From Leptolyngbya sp. NIES-3755 (lineage in GTDB: Bacteria > Cyanobacteriota > Cyanobacteriia > Leptolyngbyales > Leptolyngbyaceae): a stretch of DNA of 64,000 nucleotides. Below are positions 52,183 through 61,265 of the stretch, piece after piece; position 1 is the first letter of the stretch, and the number at the start of each line of letters is the position of its first letter. The DNA lies in NCBI GenBank assembly GCA_001548435.1, contig AP017308.1, forward strand, positions 3,667,030 through 3,731,029. The letters run 5' to 3'. The position numbers were made by a program, and so were the translations under genes. The notes beneath the pieces are model-generated. The model worked only from the letters and a program-made list of their open reading frames with translations, was not told the DNA's origin and searched no databases.

Positions 52183-53349
52183 GTGAAGTTCAAACCGCTG
52201 ATGAAGCCTGCTGGAGCGCGGACTGTCTTGATTGGGTCTGCGATCGCTCTTGCATTCACTGGATTTGGCATCTTCTCGTATTCGATTTTTCGTCCCAATT
52301 CACAGCCTTCTTCTGCTCAAATTTCAGCACCACCGTCGAATGAAACTGATGCGGTGAGTGCGTTAGGACGATTGGAGCCAGAAGGCGGCGTGATTAAAGT
52401 TTCGGCTCCAACTGCTTCTACTGCTGGATTCGGCGGATCGCGGGTGGAACGAGTCTTGGTGAAAGAAGGCGCAAAGGTAAAAGCGAATCAGCCGTTAGCC
52501 GTTCTAGATACTTATCAGACGTTACTGGCATCCGCGATGCAGGCAGAAGCTCAGGTGAAAGAAGCCGAATCGCGGTTGGCTCAGGTACAAGTGGGCGCGA
52601 AACAAGGCGATATCAATGCTCAGAGAGCGACCGTTTTGAGAGCACAAGCAGAATTGCCGAAAGCGGAAGCTGAATATTTTAAGGTGGATGCAGAGTATCA
52701 AAAAGCGAAGCGGGACTACGATCGCTTTACCACACTCTTCAAAGAAGGAGCAGTGAACGAATTAGAAGTGAGTAATCGTAAGCTCACGTTAGATACGACT
52801 GAGAAGCAACGTCAGCAAGCTGCTCAAGCGGTTCAACAAGCGCAACTCGAACTCGAAGGGGCAAGACAAACTTTGAGCAGTGTTGCCGAAGTTCGCCCAA
52901 CGGATGTGCAACAAGCGCAGGCGAGTGTTCAAGTTGCGATGGCGAATTTTCAGCGATCGAAAGCAGATTTAGATAAAGCGATCGTGCGTGCGCCTGTAGA
53001 CGGTCAAGTGCTGAAGATTCATTCTGATCCGGGTGAAGTGGTTGGCAATGATGGCGTACTCGATCTCGGTCGCACGAATCAAATGTATGTCGTGGCTGAA
53101 GTGGATGAGAATTCGATCAACAAAGTGAGAGCGGGACAACGAGCGAAAATTACCGGATTTGCGTTTCCAGGGGAAATGATGGGAACCGTCGATCGAGTTG
53201 GATTACAGATTCGGAAAAACGAAGTCTTGAACACTGATCCAGTCGATCGAACCGATACGAGAGTGGTGGAAGTGAAAATTCGATTGGACAATAGCGGACC
53301 CGTTGCAGGATTGACGAACTTGCAAGTTAAAGTCGCGATCGAGCCTTAG
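52183..53349 (+). CDS. devB: DevB-type ABC exporter membrane fusion protein
   Basis: GTG start at 52183 with AGGAG seven bases upstream. The 388-residue protein has one N-terminal membrane segment (TVLIGSAIALAFTGFGIFSY), the DevB hallmark AVSALGRLEPEGGVIKVSAP, a long coiled coil and the second lipoyl half IVRAPVDGQVLKIHSDPGE. With DevC and DevA it forms a MacAB-like exporter; in heterocystous species one such system exports envelope glycolipids. Here substrate unknown, and non-heterocystous cyanobacteria carry many paralogues. Confidence 0.88.
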   Translation: MKFKPLMKPAGARTVLIGSAIALAFTGFGIFSYSIFRPNSQPSSAQISAPPSNETDAVSALGRLEPEGGVIKVSAPTASTAGFGGSRVERVLVKEGAKVKANQPLAVLDTYQTLLASAMQAEAQVKEAESRLAQVQVGAKQGDINAQRATVLRAQAELPKAEAEYFKVDAEYQKAKRDYDRFTTLFKEGAVNELEVSNRKLTLDTTEKQRQQAAQAVQQAQLELEGARQTLSSVAEVRPTDVQQAQASVQVAMANFQRSKADLDKAIVRAPVDGQVLKIHSDPGEVVGNDGVLDLGRTNQMYVVAEVDENSINKVRAGQRAKITGFAFPGEMMGTVDRVGLQIRKNEVLNTDPVDRTDTRVVEVKIRLDNSGPVAGLTNLQVKVAIEP

Positions 53350-53397
53350 AATTTCCCAACCGTGTAAATCTTTCTCGCTTCGTTTTTGTCGGCTTCA

Positions 53398-53502
53398 GCC
53401 CCCTAAATCCCCCAAAATTGGGGGACTTTGAATCTAAAGAATTACTGGAATTGGAGAACTTTTTCTGGCTCAAAGTCCCCCAGAATAGGGGATTTAGGGG
53501 GC
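53398..53502. repeat. Long inverted repeat (MITE-like) between devB and devC
   Basis: GCCCCCTAAATCCCCCAAAA... (53398-53430) and its near reverse complement (53471-53502, ending GGATTTAGGGGGC) form a stem of about 32 bp with a 40-base loop. Each arm also contains the nested inverted pair CCCCCAAAATTGGGGG. Such sequences are dispersed in many cyanobacterial genomes. Its place inside a devBCA operon could affect transcript balance. Confidence 0.8.
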
Positions 53503-53595
53503 GAAAAGATTAGGCAATAAACGATCCAAAGACTTGATGTACACGGTGAATTTCTTCTCCCAATAAATGCAACTGTCCTACCCGTTGATGAGTCT

Positions 53596-54831
53596 ATGTT
53601 TGCGATTCCCTTAGCTTGGTTGCAACTGAAACGTGAAAAAGTTCGGCTCTTAGTCGCGCTGGCTGGAATTGGATTTGCAGTGATTTTGATGTTTCTGCAA
53701 TTGGGATTCCAGGATGCACTGTTTGAAAGTGCAATTACGCTGCACCGTAATATTGAAGGCGATATCTTTCTGATTAGTCCTCAATCGACTTCGCTGATTT
53801 CGATGAAGAGTTTTCCTGAACGGCGATTGTTTCAGTCGTTGGGATTTTCAGGTGTGAAGTCGATTAGCCCGATTTATATTGGGTTTGGGATTTGGAAGAA
53901 TCCGTTTTGGCAAGGTCCACCCGCACCGCAAACCCGTAGTATTTTGGTGATTGGAACGAATCCGGGCGATGACATTTTCGCGGTTCCGGGCGTTTCGGAG
54001 AATCGATCGAAGATTCGTTTAACCGATGTTGTGTTGTTCGATAGTGCGTCTCGCCCTGAATTTGGTCCAGTTTCAGACCGATTTAAGGCATTGGGTTCTT
54101 CTGATCCTGCGATTCGGACGGAAGTTGAATCTCGTCGCGTTGAAATTGGTGGATTATTTCGGCTGGGGGCTTCTTTTGGAGCCGATGGTAACTTGATTAC
54201 GAGCGATCTGAATTTTCAGCGCATCTTTCCGAGCCGCGATCCATCGTTAATTGATATCGGCGTGATCAAACTTGAATCGGGTGCAAATTTGGAGGCAACT
54301 TTAGAACGCTTCAAGAACTTGCCTGGTGAGCGGCGAGTTGATCCGAATAAAAAATCTGAAGAAACGAAGGAAGATTTTGTGGTCGGTGATGTGCGCGTGA
54401 TGTCGAAAGCGGCATTTGTGGCATTTGAGCAAAACTATTGGAAAGACAGCACTGCGATCGGGTTTATTTTCACATTAGGAGCCGCGATCGGGTTCGTCGT
54501 TGGAACAGTGATCGTTTATCAGATTCTTTATACGGATGTTGCTGATCACTTAGCTGAATATGCAACTCTGAAAGCGATGGGCTACAAGAATCGCTATCTG
54601 TTATCAGTTGTATTCCAAGAAGCACTGATTTTATCAGTAATGGGATATATTCCTGGTTATCTACTTTGCATTGGACTTTACAATCTCACTCGTAATGCGA
54701 CTTCTTTACCGTTGGCGATGACCTTATCGAGAGGCATAATTGTTTTATGTCTGACCGTTCTCATGTGCACGATTTCTGGTGCGATCGCAGTTCGTAAAGT
54801 TCAACAAGCTGATCCGGCTGATATTTTCTAA
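53596..54831 (+). CDS. devC: DevC-type ABC exporter permease
   Basis: The 411-residue protein has an N-terminal membrane helix (VRLLVALAGIGFAVILMFLQ), a large periplasmic MacB-like domain and three C-terminal helices (FIFTLGAAIGFVVGTVIVYQ, ALILSVMGYIPGYLLCIGLY, GIIVLCLTVLMCTISGAIAV). This is the MacB/FtsX-type permease layout of DevC. Ends 2 bp before devA. A 246-bp gap with a MITE-like repeat separates it from devB. Confidence 0.88.
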   Translation: MFAIPLAWLQLKREKVRLLVALAGIGFAVILMFLQLGFQDALFESAITLHRNIEGDIFLISPQSTSLISMKSFPERRLFQSLGFSGVKSISPIYIGFGIWKNPFWQGPPAPQTRSILVIGTNPGDDIFAVPGVSENRSKIRLTDVVLFDSASRPEFGPVSDRFKALGSSDPAIRTEVESRRVEIGGLFRLGASFGADGNLITSDLNFQRIFPSRDPSLIDIGVIKLESGANLEATLERFKNLPGERRVDPNKKSEETKEDFVVGDVRVMSKAAFVAFEQNYWKDSTAIGFIFTLGAAIGFVVGTVIVYQILYTDVADHLAEYATLKAMGYKNRYLLSVVFQEALILSVMGYIPGYLLCIGLYNLTRNATSLPLAMTLSRGIIVLCLTVLMCTISGAIAVRKVQQADPADIF

Positions 54832-54833
54832 CT

Positions 54834-55532
54834 ATGGCAAACGATTCCATCATTGATATTCAGAGCGTCAATCACTACTACGGCACAGGGCGATTGCGGA
54901 AACAGATTCTCTTTGAAGTCACAACCGCGATCGAGCCTGGAGAAGTCGTGATTATGACGGGTCCTTCTGGTTCTGGAAAAACAACTTTGCTGACCTTGAT
55001 CGGGGCACTCCGATCGACTCAGGAAGGCAGTATGCGAGTCCTTGGACAAGAACTGTTTAATGCTTCAGAACGGGAACTCGTTGAACTGCGGCGAAATATT
55101 GGGTACATTTTCCAGGCTCATAACTTGCTGAATTCGCTGACGGCTCGACAAAATGTGCAAATGTCGATCGAGCTTCATACTGATATTCCTCAAGCTCGAT
55201 CGCGTGAAATGGCAGAATCGATGTTGTCAGCGGTCGGACTCGGTGAATGGGTGAATCAGTATCCGAGTGAGCTATCTGGCGGACAAAAACAGAGAGTTGC
55301 GATCGCTCGTGCGCTCGTTTGTAATCCGAAAATTGTTTTGGCAGACGAACCCACCGCTGCGCTGGATAAAAAATCAGGTCGAGACGTGGTGGAAATTATG
55401 CAGAATTTGGCGAAGAAACAGGGAGCCGCAATTTTGCTAGTGACGCACGATAATCGAATTTTGGATATTGCCGATCGCATTATCAATATGGAAGACGGGC
55501 GACTCACTTCTCTTGAAGTCTCACCTGCGTAA
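54834..55532 (+). CDS. devA: DevA-type ABC exporter ATPase
   Basis: The 232-residue ATPase has Walker A GPSGSGKTT, Q-loop IFQAHNLLNSL, signature LSGGQKQRVAIARAL, Walker B VLADEPTAALD and H-loop VTHDNRI, all intact. The VNHYYGTGRLRKQILFEVTT opening is typical of DevA. It is the last gene of devBCA and ends one base before the convergent CDF gene. Confidence 0.9.
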   Translation: MANDSIIDIQSVNHYYGTGRLRKQILFEVTTAIEPGEVVIMTGPSGSGKTTLLTLIGALRSTQEGSMRVLGQELFNASERELVELRRNIGYIFQAHNLLNSLTARQNVQMSIELHTDIPQARSREMAESMLSAVGLGEWVNQYPSELSGGQKQRVAIARALVCNPKIVLADEPTAALDKKSGRDVVEIMQNLAKKQGAAILLVTHDNRILDIADRIINMEDGRLTSLEVSPA

Positions 55533-56480
55533 TTAGCTCCAATCAATTTCGCGATTCGATTGATCCGATCGCAGTTGTTCAAACGGATGTTGTAATTCGT
55601 CCTGCGCTTCTTCGATAAAAATCATCACTTGTACCGGACCATATCGATCGCGAATCGCTCCTTCAATTTGCTCAACGATCCAATCACTTGCACCCAAAAA
55701 TTCTGGATGCACCATGACGCGCATTTCGACAAAGACTTGCCGCCCTACAATTCCACGCGATCGCACTTCATAACACTGTGTAACTCCTTGAACTTGCCTC
55801 ACAATTTGCCCGATCGATTCAGGCGCGATCGCAACTTGTCTCACCATTAACGGCAACTGCCAATTCAACACCCGCCAGCAGCTTAATCCAGCCGTTAGCA
55901 CCATTACGATCGTCAAAAACGGATCGAACCACGCATAACCCGCCCAAATTCCAAACAATCCAAGCAATAAAAATCCGGTGAGCCAAGCATCTTGGAGAAT
56001 GTGACGGGCGTTTAATTTCAAGACTGAACTATCGAGCGATCGCGAAACTTTTCGCTCATATAAAGCCAGTCCCAAACTAGCAGCAAATACGATTCCTAAT
56101 AATCCAATGACAGACAATCGCATCCGAACTGGGGGAAGCGTCTGGAGGGTTGGATCGATCGCGAGTTGTCCGGCTGCAACACTGAATAAGCTCAATCCTG
56201 CAAATCCCAAGAGTGCCACCAGTAAGAGCGCAAGTCCCGTTTCTAATCGTCCGTGTCCCCAAACTTCCCGTCCGGATTGGCGATTGGGAGCCGAGATTGC
56301 GATCAAGCTTAGAACGGTACTGAACCCATCGATTACAGTATGCAGCGATTCTGCCACGATCGATAAAGATCTCGTTGCCCAGGCTGCACCCACTTTCACC
56401 ACCAACATCAGCAGCGTTAGCCAAAGTGTCATCAGCAAAATCTGACGACTGACACCTTTTTGATTTCTGACTTCAGCCAT
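55533..56480 (-). CDS. Cation diffusion facilitator (CDF) family transporter
   Basis: The 315-residue protein has about five to six membrane helices and CDF metal-site motifs SLHTVIDGFSTVLSLIAI and WGHGRLETGLALL. The cytoplasmic C-terminal domain (VRQVQGVTQCYEVRSRGIVG, VHPEFLGASDWIVEQIEGAI) matches the CDF dimerisation domain. In membrane helix 2 the first position of the usual HxxxD/DxxxD site is His (HTVID), suggesting Zn or Mn/Co selectivity; the metal is not decided. Confidence 0.88.
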   Translation of the reverse strand: MAEVRNQKGVSRQILLMTLWLTLLMLVVKVGAAWATRSLSIVAESLHTVIDGFSTVLSLIAISAPNRQSGREVWGHGRLETGLALLLVALLGFAGLSLFSVAAGQLAIDPTLQTLPPVRMRLSVIGLLGIVFAASLGLALYERKVSRSLDSSVLKLNARHILQDAWLTGFLLLGLFGIWAGYAWFDPFLTIVMVLTAGLSCWRVLNWQLPLMVRQVAIAPESIGQIVRQVQGVTQCYEVRSRGIVGRQVFVEMRVMVHPEFLGASDWIVEQIEGAIRDRYGPVQVMIFIEEAQDELQHPFEQLRSDQSNREIDWS

Positions 56481-56502
56481 GACGCGCTCTTGAGGTAGAA
56501 CG

Positions 56503-57354
56503 ATGAAGAGGAATCATCGTGAAAAATTTATGCAACACTCTGACATTCGATTATTGGTTCTAGATATTGACGGAACGATCGCGGGCAAATCTAATCATAT
56601 CCGTGAACCTGTCTTATCAGCGATCGCCAAAGCACAGAACCAAGGGATTCAAATCGCGATCGCGACCGGGCGCATGTATCGGTCTGCACTCCGATTTCAT
56701 GAAAAAGTACGATCAACTTTGCCGCTGATTGCCTATCAAGGTGCATGGATTCAAGATCCGACGACTGGAGAAGTTCTACGTCGCTGGTCAGTTCCAAAAG
56801 CTCAAGTATCAGAACTGCTCGATTATTTTGAGCAACCGAAACTCCGTGAATTATTGTCAATTCATTTCTATATCAATGATGAGTTGTATGTTCGATCGAT
56901 GACTCCAGAAACGACGGCATACGCGCAACGAACTGGAATTGTCCCGATCGAGGTCGGTGATCTGCGATCGACTTTTCACATGGAAACAACGAAAGTTCTG
57001 GCGCTCAGCGACGATACAGAGTTGATCAATTCGATGCTGGGCACATTGCAGAAACAGTACACCCCTGCCGAGTTGTATTTAACCAAATCAGTCGCGACCT
57101 TTTTTGAAGCAACGAATCCTGCCGCGAATAAAGGAGCTGCTGTGAAATATTTGGCAGAAGAGTTCCTGAATCTCAAACCGGAGAACGTGATGGCGATCGG
57201 GGATAACTTCAACGATTTGGAAATGATTCAATATGCAGGAATTGGAATTGCGATGGGGAATGCACCCCCAAGAGTTCAGGAAGTGGCTCAATGGGTGGCT
57301 CCGTCGGTTGAAGTGGACGGAGCGGCAACCGCGATCGAAAAGTTCCTATTTTGA
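56503..57354 (+). CDS. Cof-type HAD phosphatase
   Basis: The 283-residue protein (ATG 56530 gives 274) has the HAD nucleophile motif LVLDIDGTIAGKS, motif II IAIATGRM, the C2B cap and motif III/IV AIGDNFNDLEMIQYAGIGIA followed by MGNA. Cof-type enzymes dephosphorylate sugar phosphates or cofactors such as FMN/PLP; substrate not predictable. Confidence 0.88.
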   Translation: MKRNHREKFMQHSDIRLLVLDIDGTIAGKSNHIREPVLSAIAKAQNQGIQIAIATGRMYRSALRFHEKVRSTLPLIAYQGAWIQDPTTGEVLRRWSVPKAQVSELLDYFEQPKLRELLSIHFYINDELYVRSMTPETTAYAQRTGIVPIEVGDLRSTFHMETTKVLALSDDTELINSMLGTLQKQYTPAELYLTKSVATFFEATNPAANKGAAVKYLAEEFLNLKPENVMAIGDNFNDLEMIQYAGIGIAMGNAPPRVQEVAQWVAPSVEVDGAATAIEKFLF

Positions 57355-57419
57355 TCTCCCGCGAATTCTCGGAGGAATCGAACCGAATTTAGGTGTAAAA
57401 GAAGAGGGTTGATTTCCCC

Positions 57420-58163
57420 GTGTCGATCGATATGGCTCAGGTTCTGAATCGTCCGTCTTCTGTCCCTACCCGTGATGACGCTCAATCTCAGTCTGCGGGG
57501 GCGCTGATTCAACTCCGTCAGGTAAGTAAAACTTATCCGAATGGGAGTTCCGCCCTCACAGGTGTTTCGCTCGATATCAATGGCGGCGATTTTTTGTTTC
57601 TTACAGGACCTTCTGGCTCTGGGAAATCAACCCTTCTTAAATTGCTATATGGCGCAGAACTGCCATCAGAAGGAGAAATTTTAGTCGATCGACAAAATCC
57701 CGCTCGGCTCAAAGGAAACCAGCTTGCATTTTTGCGTCGTCGAATCGGTGTGGTTTTCCAAGATTACAAATTGATTCCGCGTCGAACCGTGGCAGAGAAT
57801 GTCTCGTTTGTGTTGTGGGCGCAAGGGTATTCTCGTCCTGAAATTCAACGACGATTACAGCCAGCACTCAAGATGGTGGGATTGGTTCATAAAGCGGAAT
57901 CCTTCCCCGAAGAGCTTTCTGGCGGAGAACAGCAGCGAGTGAGTATTGCAAGAGCGATCGTCGCAACTCCTCCCATTCTTCTGGCAGATGAGCCGACTGG
58001 GAATCTCGATCCTGATAACTCCTGGCAGGTGATTAAAATTCTGAAAAAGCTGAACCAGATTGGAATTACGGTTCTGGTGACGACACATGATGAGAATCTG
58101 ATTCGGTTAGCCAATCATCCGGTTGTGCAGATTCGGAATGGTCGGCTCTATCAAAGTCAATGA
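57420..58163 (+). CDS. ftsE: FtsE-like cell-division ABC ATPase
   Basis: GTG start at 57420 (ATG 57432 alternative). The 247-residue ATPase has Walker A GPSGSGKSTLLKLLYGAE, the FtsE-like Q-loop region RRRIGVVFQDYKLIPRRTVAEN, signature LSGGEQQRVSIARAI and LLADEPTGNLDPDNSW. FtsE with FtsX controls septal peptidoglycan hydrolases. No ftsX follows directly, which is common in cyanobacteria. A short N-terminal extension precedes the ATPase domain. Confidence 0.82.
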   Translation: MSIDMAQVLNRPSSVPTRDDAQSQSAGALIQLRQVSKTYPNGSSALTGVSLDINGGDFLFLTGPSGSGKSTLLKLLYGAELPSEGEILVDRQNPARLKGNQLAFLRRRIGVVFQDYKLIPRRTVAENVSFVLWAQGYSRPEIQRRLQPALKMVGLVHKAESFPEELSGGEQQRVSIARAIVATPPILLADEPTGNLDPDNSWQVIKILKKLNQIGITVLVTTHDENLIRLANHPVVQIRNGRLYQSQ

Positions 58164-58197
58164 CTGGGCGGTTAAGAAGTCTGTCCCACAGATGAAT

Positions 58198-58389
58198 CTA
58201 GGCTTTTTCTAACCAATCGAAGATTTGATCCAGTTGGTTCAGCGTGACCAAGCCATACTGCCAGAGCACCATTGGAAGGGGAGCCAATTCGGGCTGACTG
58301 CGCTTCACAGCGAGATCGATCGCAGAATTCGGAAGGGCCAATTCTTCTCGGAGAAATTGAATAAATTTCGATCGCCGTTTCGCTTCCAT
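58198..58389 (-). CDS. DUF2949-family small protein
   Basis: A 63-residue protein with the cyanobacterial DUF2949 pattern FIQFLREELALPNSAIDLAV and LPMVLWQYGLVTLNQLDQIF ending DWLEKA. Function unknown. It is convergent to ftsE. Confidence 0.8.
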   Translation of the reverse strand: MEAKRRSKFIQFLREELALPNSAIDLAVKRSQPELAPLPMVLWQYGLVTLNQLDQIFDWLEKA

Positions 58390-58660
58390 GTTATTGCCTT
58401 ATTTTATGAGAATCAATTTAACTTATGTAAACGAATTCCAGCAATCTTGTAATCATCCAAAAGTTTATGATTTTTCTCTAGGACATGCGGTTCCTCTCTA
58501 TCCTGAAAAATACGGATGCGCTTTTTGGAAGCTTTATGAGTTGCCCCAGAATTACGCAACCGTTTGATCTTAGACACTGGCTAACCTGAATGAATAAAAG
58601 TTTCTGCACGAAGATTAAAACTGCTTGAAACTTACCGTTCATTGTTTTGGAGACCGCAAG

Positions 58661-59560
58661 ATGACTTCACAGCCGCAACTAAGAATTTGGCGAAAGCAAG
58701 CTGCCGATCGCATTCAACAAATCATTCTGAGCGCGACAACGAATGAGTTCCAGCCGAATGATGCTCACGCGGATACCTTATTGCGGCAGTTAAGTAATCT
58801 TCCTGCTCGTCCCAGCGATCGCGCTCCCTATCAAGGCAGTTTTCCAAATGAACCTGTAAGCGTGGCAAGAATCAAAACGGCAAATCGGCTCAGACAGTTG
58901 ATTTTGAATATTCGAGCAGCAGAATATCAACCTCAGGATTACGCGATCGATACAGCAATTCGATCGCTGTCCGCCTTGCCTGAGAGAACGACTCAGAAGC
59001 CTTACGCTTCACTCTTTCGCCCAACCACGCTTCCAAATATTAGTGTCGATCGACTGTTAGAAATTGCGCCTCATGCCAGTCGTGCTCAAGTCACGTCTCT
59101 TTTACCGCATCTCTTACTGACAATGGGACTCTATGAGATCACGACTCCGATCCGTCAGGCTCATTTTTTGTCTCAACTGATTCACGAATCGGGTTCATTC
59201 AACTATCTCGAAGAAATTGATCCGGGTGACTATCTTGAAGGCAGAACTGATTTGGGCAATACCGAACCGGGTGACGGTCGCCGCTTCAAAGGTCGGGGAT
59301 TGATTCAAATTACAGGCCGATCGAACTATCAAGCCTGTGGAGAAGCACTCGGAATCAATTTGATTGAAGCTCCGACGCGATTAGCAGAACATGATTTGGC
59401 GTGTTTTAGTGCGGGCTGGTTCTGGTCGAAAAATCAGATCAATCCCCATGCCGATCGAGACGATGTTGAGCGTGTGACTCGAATCATTAATGGCGGTTTG
59501 AACGGGTTTGACGATCGAAAGTACTATCTTGCTGCTGCTAGAGATGTATTAAATGTCTAG
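58661..59560 (+). CDS. GH19 (chitinase/endolysin-like) hydrolase with a duplicated N-terminal motif
   Basis: Start set at ATG 58661, which has GGAG eight bases upstream. The 299-residue protein has two tandem repeats of about 50 residues (ADRIQQIILSATTNEFQPND and ANRLRQLILNIRAAEYQPQD), then a GH19 domain: FLSQLIHESGSFNYLEE with the catalytic Glu, RRFKGRGLIQITGRSNYQAC, and RVTRIINGGLNGF. GH19 enzymes cleave chitin or peptidoglycan. No signal peptide, so it may act as an intracellular lysozyme or be released by lysis. Confidence 0.85.
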   Translation: MTSQPQLRIWRKQAADRIQQIILSATTNEFQPNDAHADTLLRQLSNLPARPSDRAPYQGSFPNEPVSVARIKTANRLRQLILNIRAAEYQPQDYAIDTAIRSLSALPERTTQKPYASLFRPTTLPNISVDRLLEIAPHASRAQVTSLLPHLLLTMGLYEITTPIRQAHFLSQLIHESGSFNYLEEIDPGDYLEGRTDLGNTEPGDGRRFKGRGLIQITGRSNYQACGEALGINLIEAPTRLAEHDLACFSAGWFWSKNQINPHADRDDVERVTRIINGGLNGFDDRKYYLAAARDVLNV

Positions 59561-59780
59561 TCGTCTACCGCATTAATTCTGCGGAGTGGGGAGGTGAGGA
59601 GCAGTTGTGCAATTCTTCGCCTCATCGCTTTATCTCCTCATCAAATTTATCGTTTTGATTTTTTGAATTGTTTTGATACCAACATAGATTGAAAATATTG
59701 ATGGTAACGGTTGGCTCGATCGACACCCGAATCCCGTTGATCCGGTATGATCTTGACCGCTCCTGATTTTGCGTTTCTCT

Positions 59781-61145
59781 ATGTTGTCGCTTCTTTCCAG
59801 TTTGATTTTGTCACAAGCTACCCCAACGCCTACCCCAACTCCGCAACCTCAAACGATCGTGGAATCTCAAGAAATGCGATCGCTTCCCGGTGAATTAGAT
59901 TCGGTCTTAGTCTTTAACAGCAACAGTCCTGAAGTCGTACAAAAGGAAGGAATCTTACTTTCAACATTTCCATCTGCTGGCAAGCAATTTCCTACGGCTC
60001 ATCTCGATCAAGCCTTCTCAGGACGCTTTGATATCTTCGCGCATCATATTGCGAAAGCATTAACTCCAACCGATTTGAGAACGCTGTATATCGGAGTTAT
60101 TGCCAATAATCCAGGCAAAGAACCGATTACGATCGACATTCTTCAAGGAGCAAGCTATCTCAGCCAACCGGATGCTCCGTTTATTACCTTGCCTTCTTCG
60201 GTGGAGAACGATGATGGAAGCAACTTTTCGGGTCCTGGAAGCCGTGCAGTAGGCGATGTTTTGCGTGGACTGAGACAAGATATTTTCCCGGCTCAGATTG
60301 TGATTCCACCGGGCGAAAGTCGGATGTTGATGAATTTGCCGATTCCAGTGAAGACCTTAACGCCGCCATTGAATGGTCGATCGACGTTAATCAGACTTCG
60401 CAGCACTGGAAAAGTCTATCTTGCAAGCTTGGGAATGTTCGCGAAGCAAAATCCAGATGGAACTGAGCGCGAACCGAATTTGCAAGAATGGGAAACGTTA
60501 CTTCAAACGGCTGATGTTTCGGGACCACGAGACAAAACTCCAACCCCGATCGAGCAAACTCAAGGCGCTCTCATTTACAGTCGTGTGGCTGGAGTTGCAG
60601 TCGGTTCTCAGTGGAATGGTCGCATTGTGGATCAAGGTCGTGATTTTCTTGCAGTTCCTGAAGCTGGAAAAGGCTTCTCGTATGGATTAGCAACTTTGCA
60701 TCGCGGCACATTAGGCACAGATCAAAATCAAAGTGCAAAACTGATTCGTCGCTATCCGGACACGGCTTATCAAGCTCATGGTAACTATGCGATTCAATAC
60801 AGTCTGACGATGCCCTTGGAGAATACTAGCAATCAGGATAAAACTGTCATTGTTACCGTTGAAACACCTTTGAAGCGAGAAGATACGGAGCAAGGATTAC
60901 GCTTTTTGCAGCCACCGGGACCGCAGATGAACTTTCGAGGAACAGTGAGACTGAGATACAACGACGATCGAGGTTTGCCCCAAACTTCTTACTTTCACTT
61001 AGTTCAACGGCGAGGACAACAAGGCGATCCGTTGATTACGTTACAAATGAAACCTCAAGAACGGCGGTTTGTACAGTTTGATTTTCTCTATCCACCTGAT
61101 GCCACTCCGCCGCAAGTTCTGACGGTGAAAACCTTGCAGCCCTAG
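59781..61145 (+). CDS. DUF3370-family exported protein
   Basis: Start set at ATG 59781; a TTG at 59769 adds four residues. The 454-residue protein has a short signal peptide (MLSLLSSLILSQA), a TPTPTPTPQPQ linker and the DUF3370 sequence (EMRSLPGELDSVLVFNSNSP, GRFDIFAHHIAKALTPTDLR, GSRAVGDVLRGLRQDIFPAQ). This family is nearly restricted to cyanobacteria and has been linked to the cell surface; function unknown. Confidence 0.85.
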   Translation: MLSLLSSLILSQATPTPTPTPQPQTIVESQEMRSLPGELDSVLVFNSNSPEVVQKEGILLSTFPSAGKQFPTAHLDQAFSGRFDIFAHHIAKALTPTDLRTLYIGVIANNPGKEPITIDILQGASYLSQPDAPFITLPSSVENDDGSNFSGPGSRAVGDVLRGLRQDIFPAQIVIPPGESRMLMNLPIPVKTLTPPLNGRSTLIRLRSTGKVYLASLGMFAKQNPDGTEREPNLQEWETLLQTADVSGPRDKTPTPIEQTQGALIYSRVAGVAVGSQWNGRIVDQGRDFLAVPEAGKGFSYGLATLHRGTLGTDQNQSAKLIRRYPDTAYQAHGNYAIQYSLTMPLENTSNQDKTVIVTVETPLKREDTEQGLRFLQPPGPQMNFRGTVRLRYNDDRGLPQTSYFHLVQRRGQQGDPLITLQMKPQERRFVQFDFLYPPDATPPQVLTVKTLQP

Positions 61146-61265
61146 ATTTTTGAGATTGGGGGAAAAGCTCGATCGAGGATTTTTACCCTTGAAGAGATGC
61201 TGAAGTTTCCCCAATTTCCATTGACAGGGCGTATTATGAATGAACTGTCAGCCTAGCCTGCGCTT

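Noticed and set aside
52183-55532. Proof of heterocyst formation
   Set aside because: DevBCA paralogues are common in non-heterocystous cyanobacteria; the operon alone says nothing about heterocysts.
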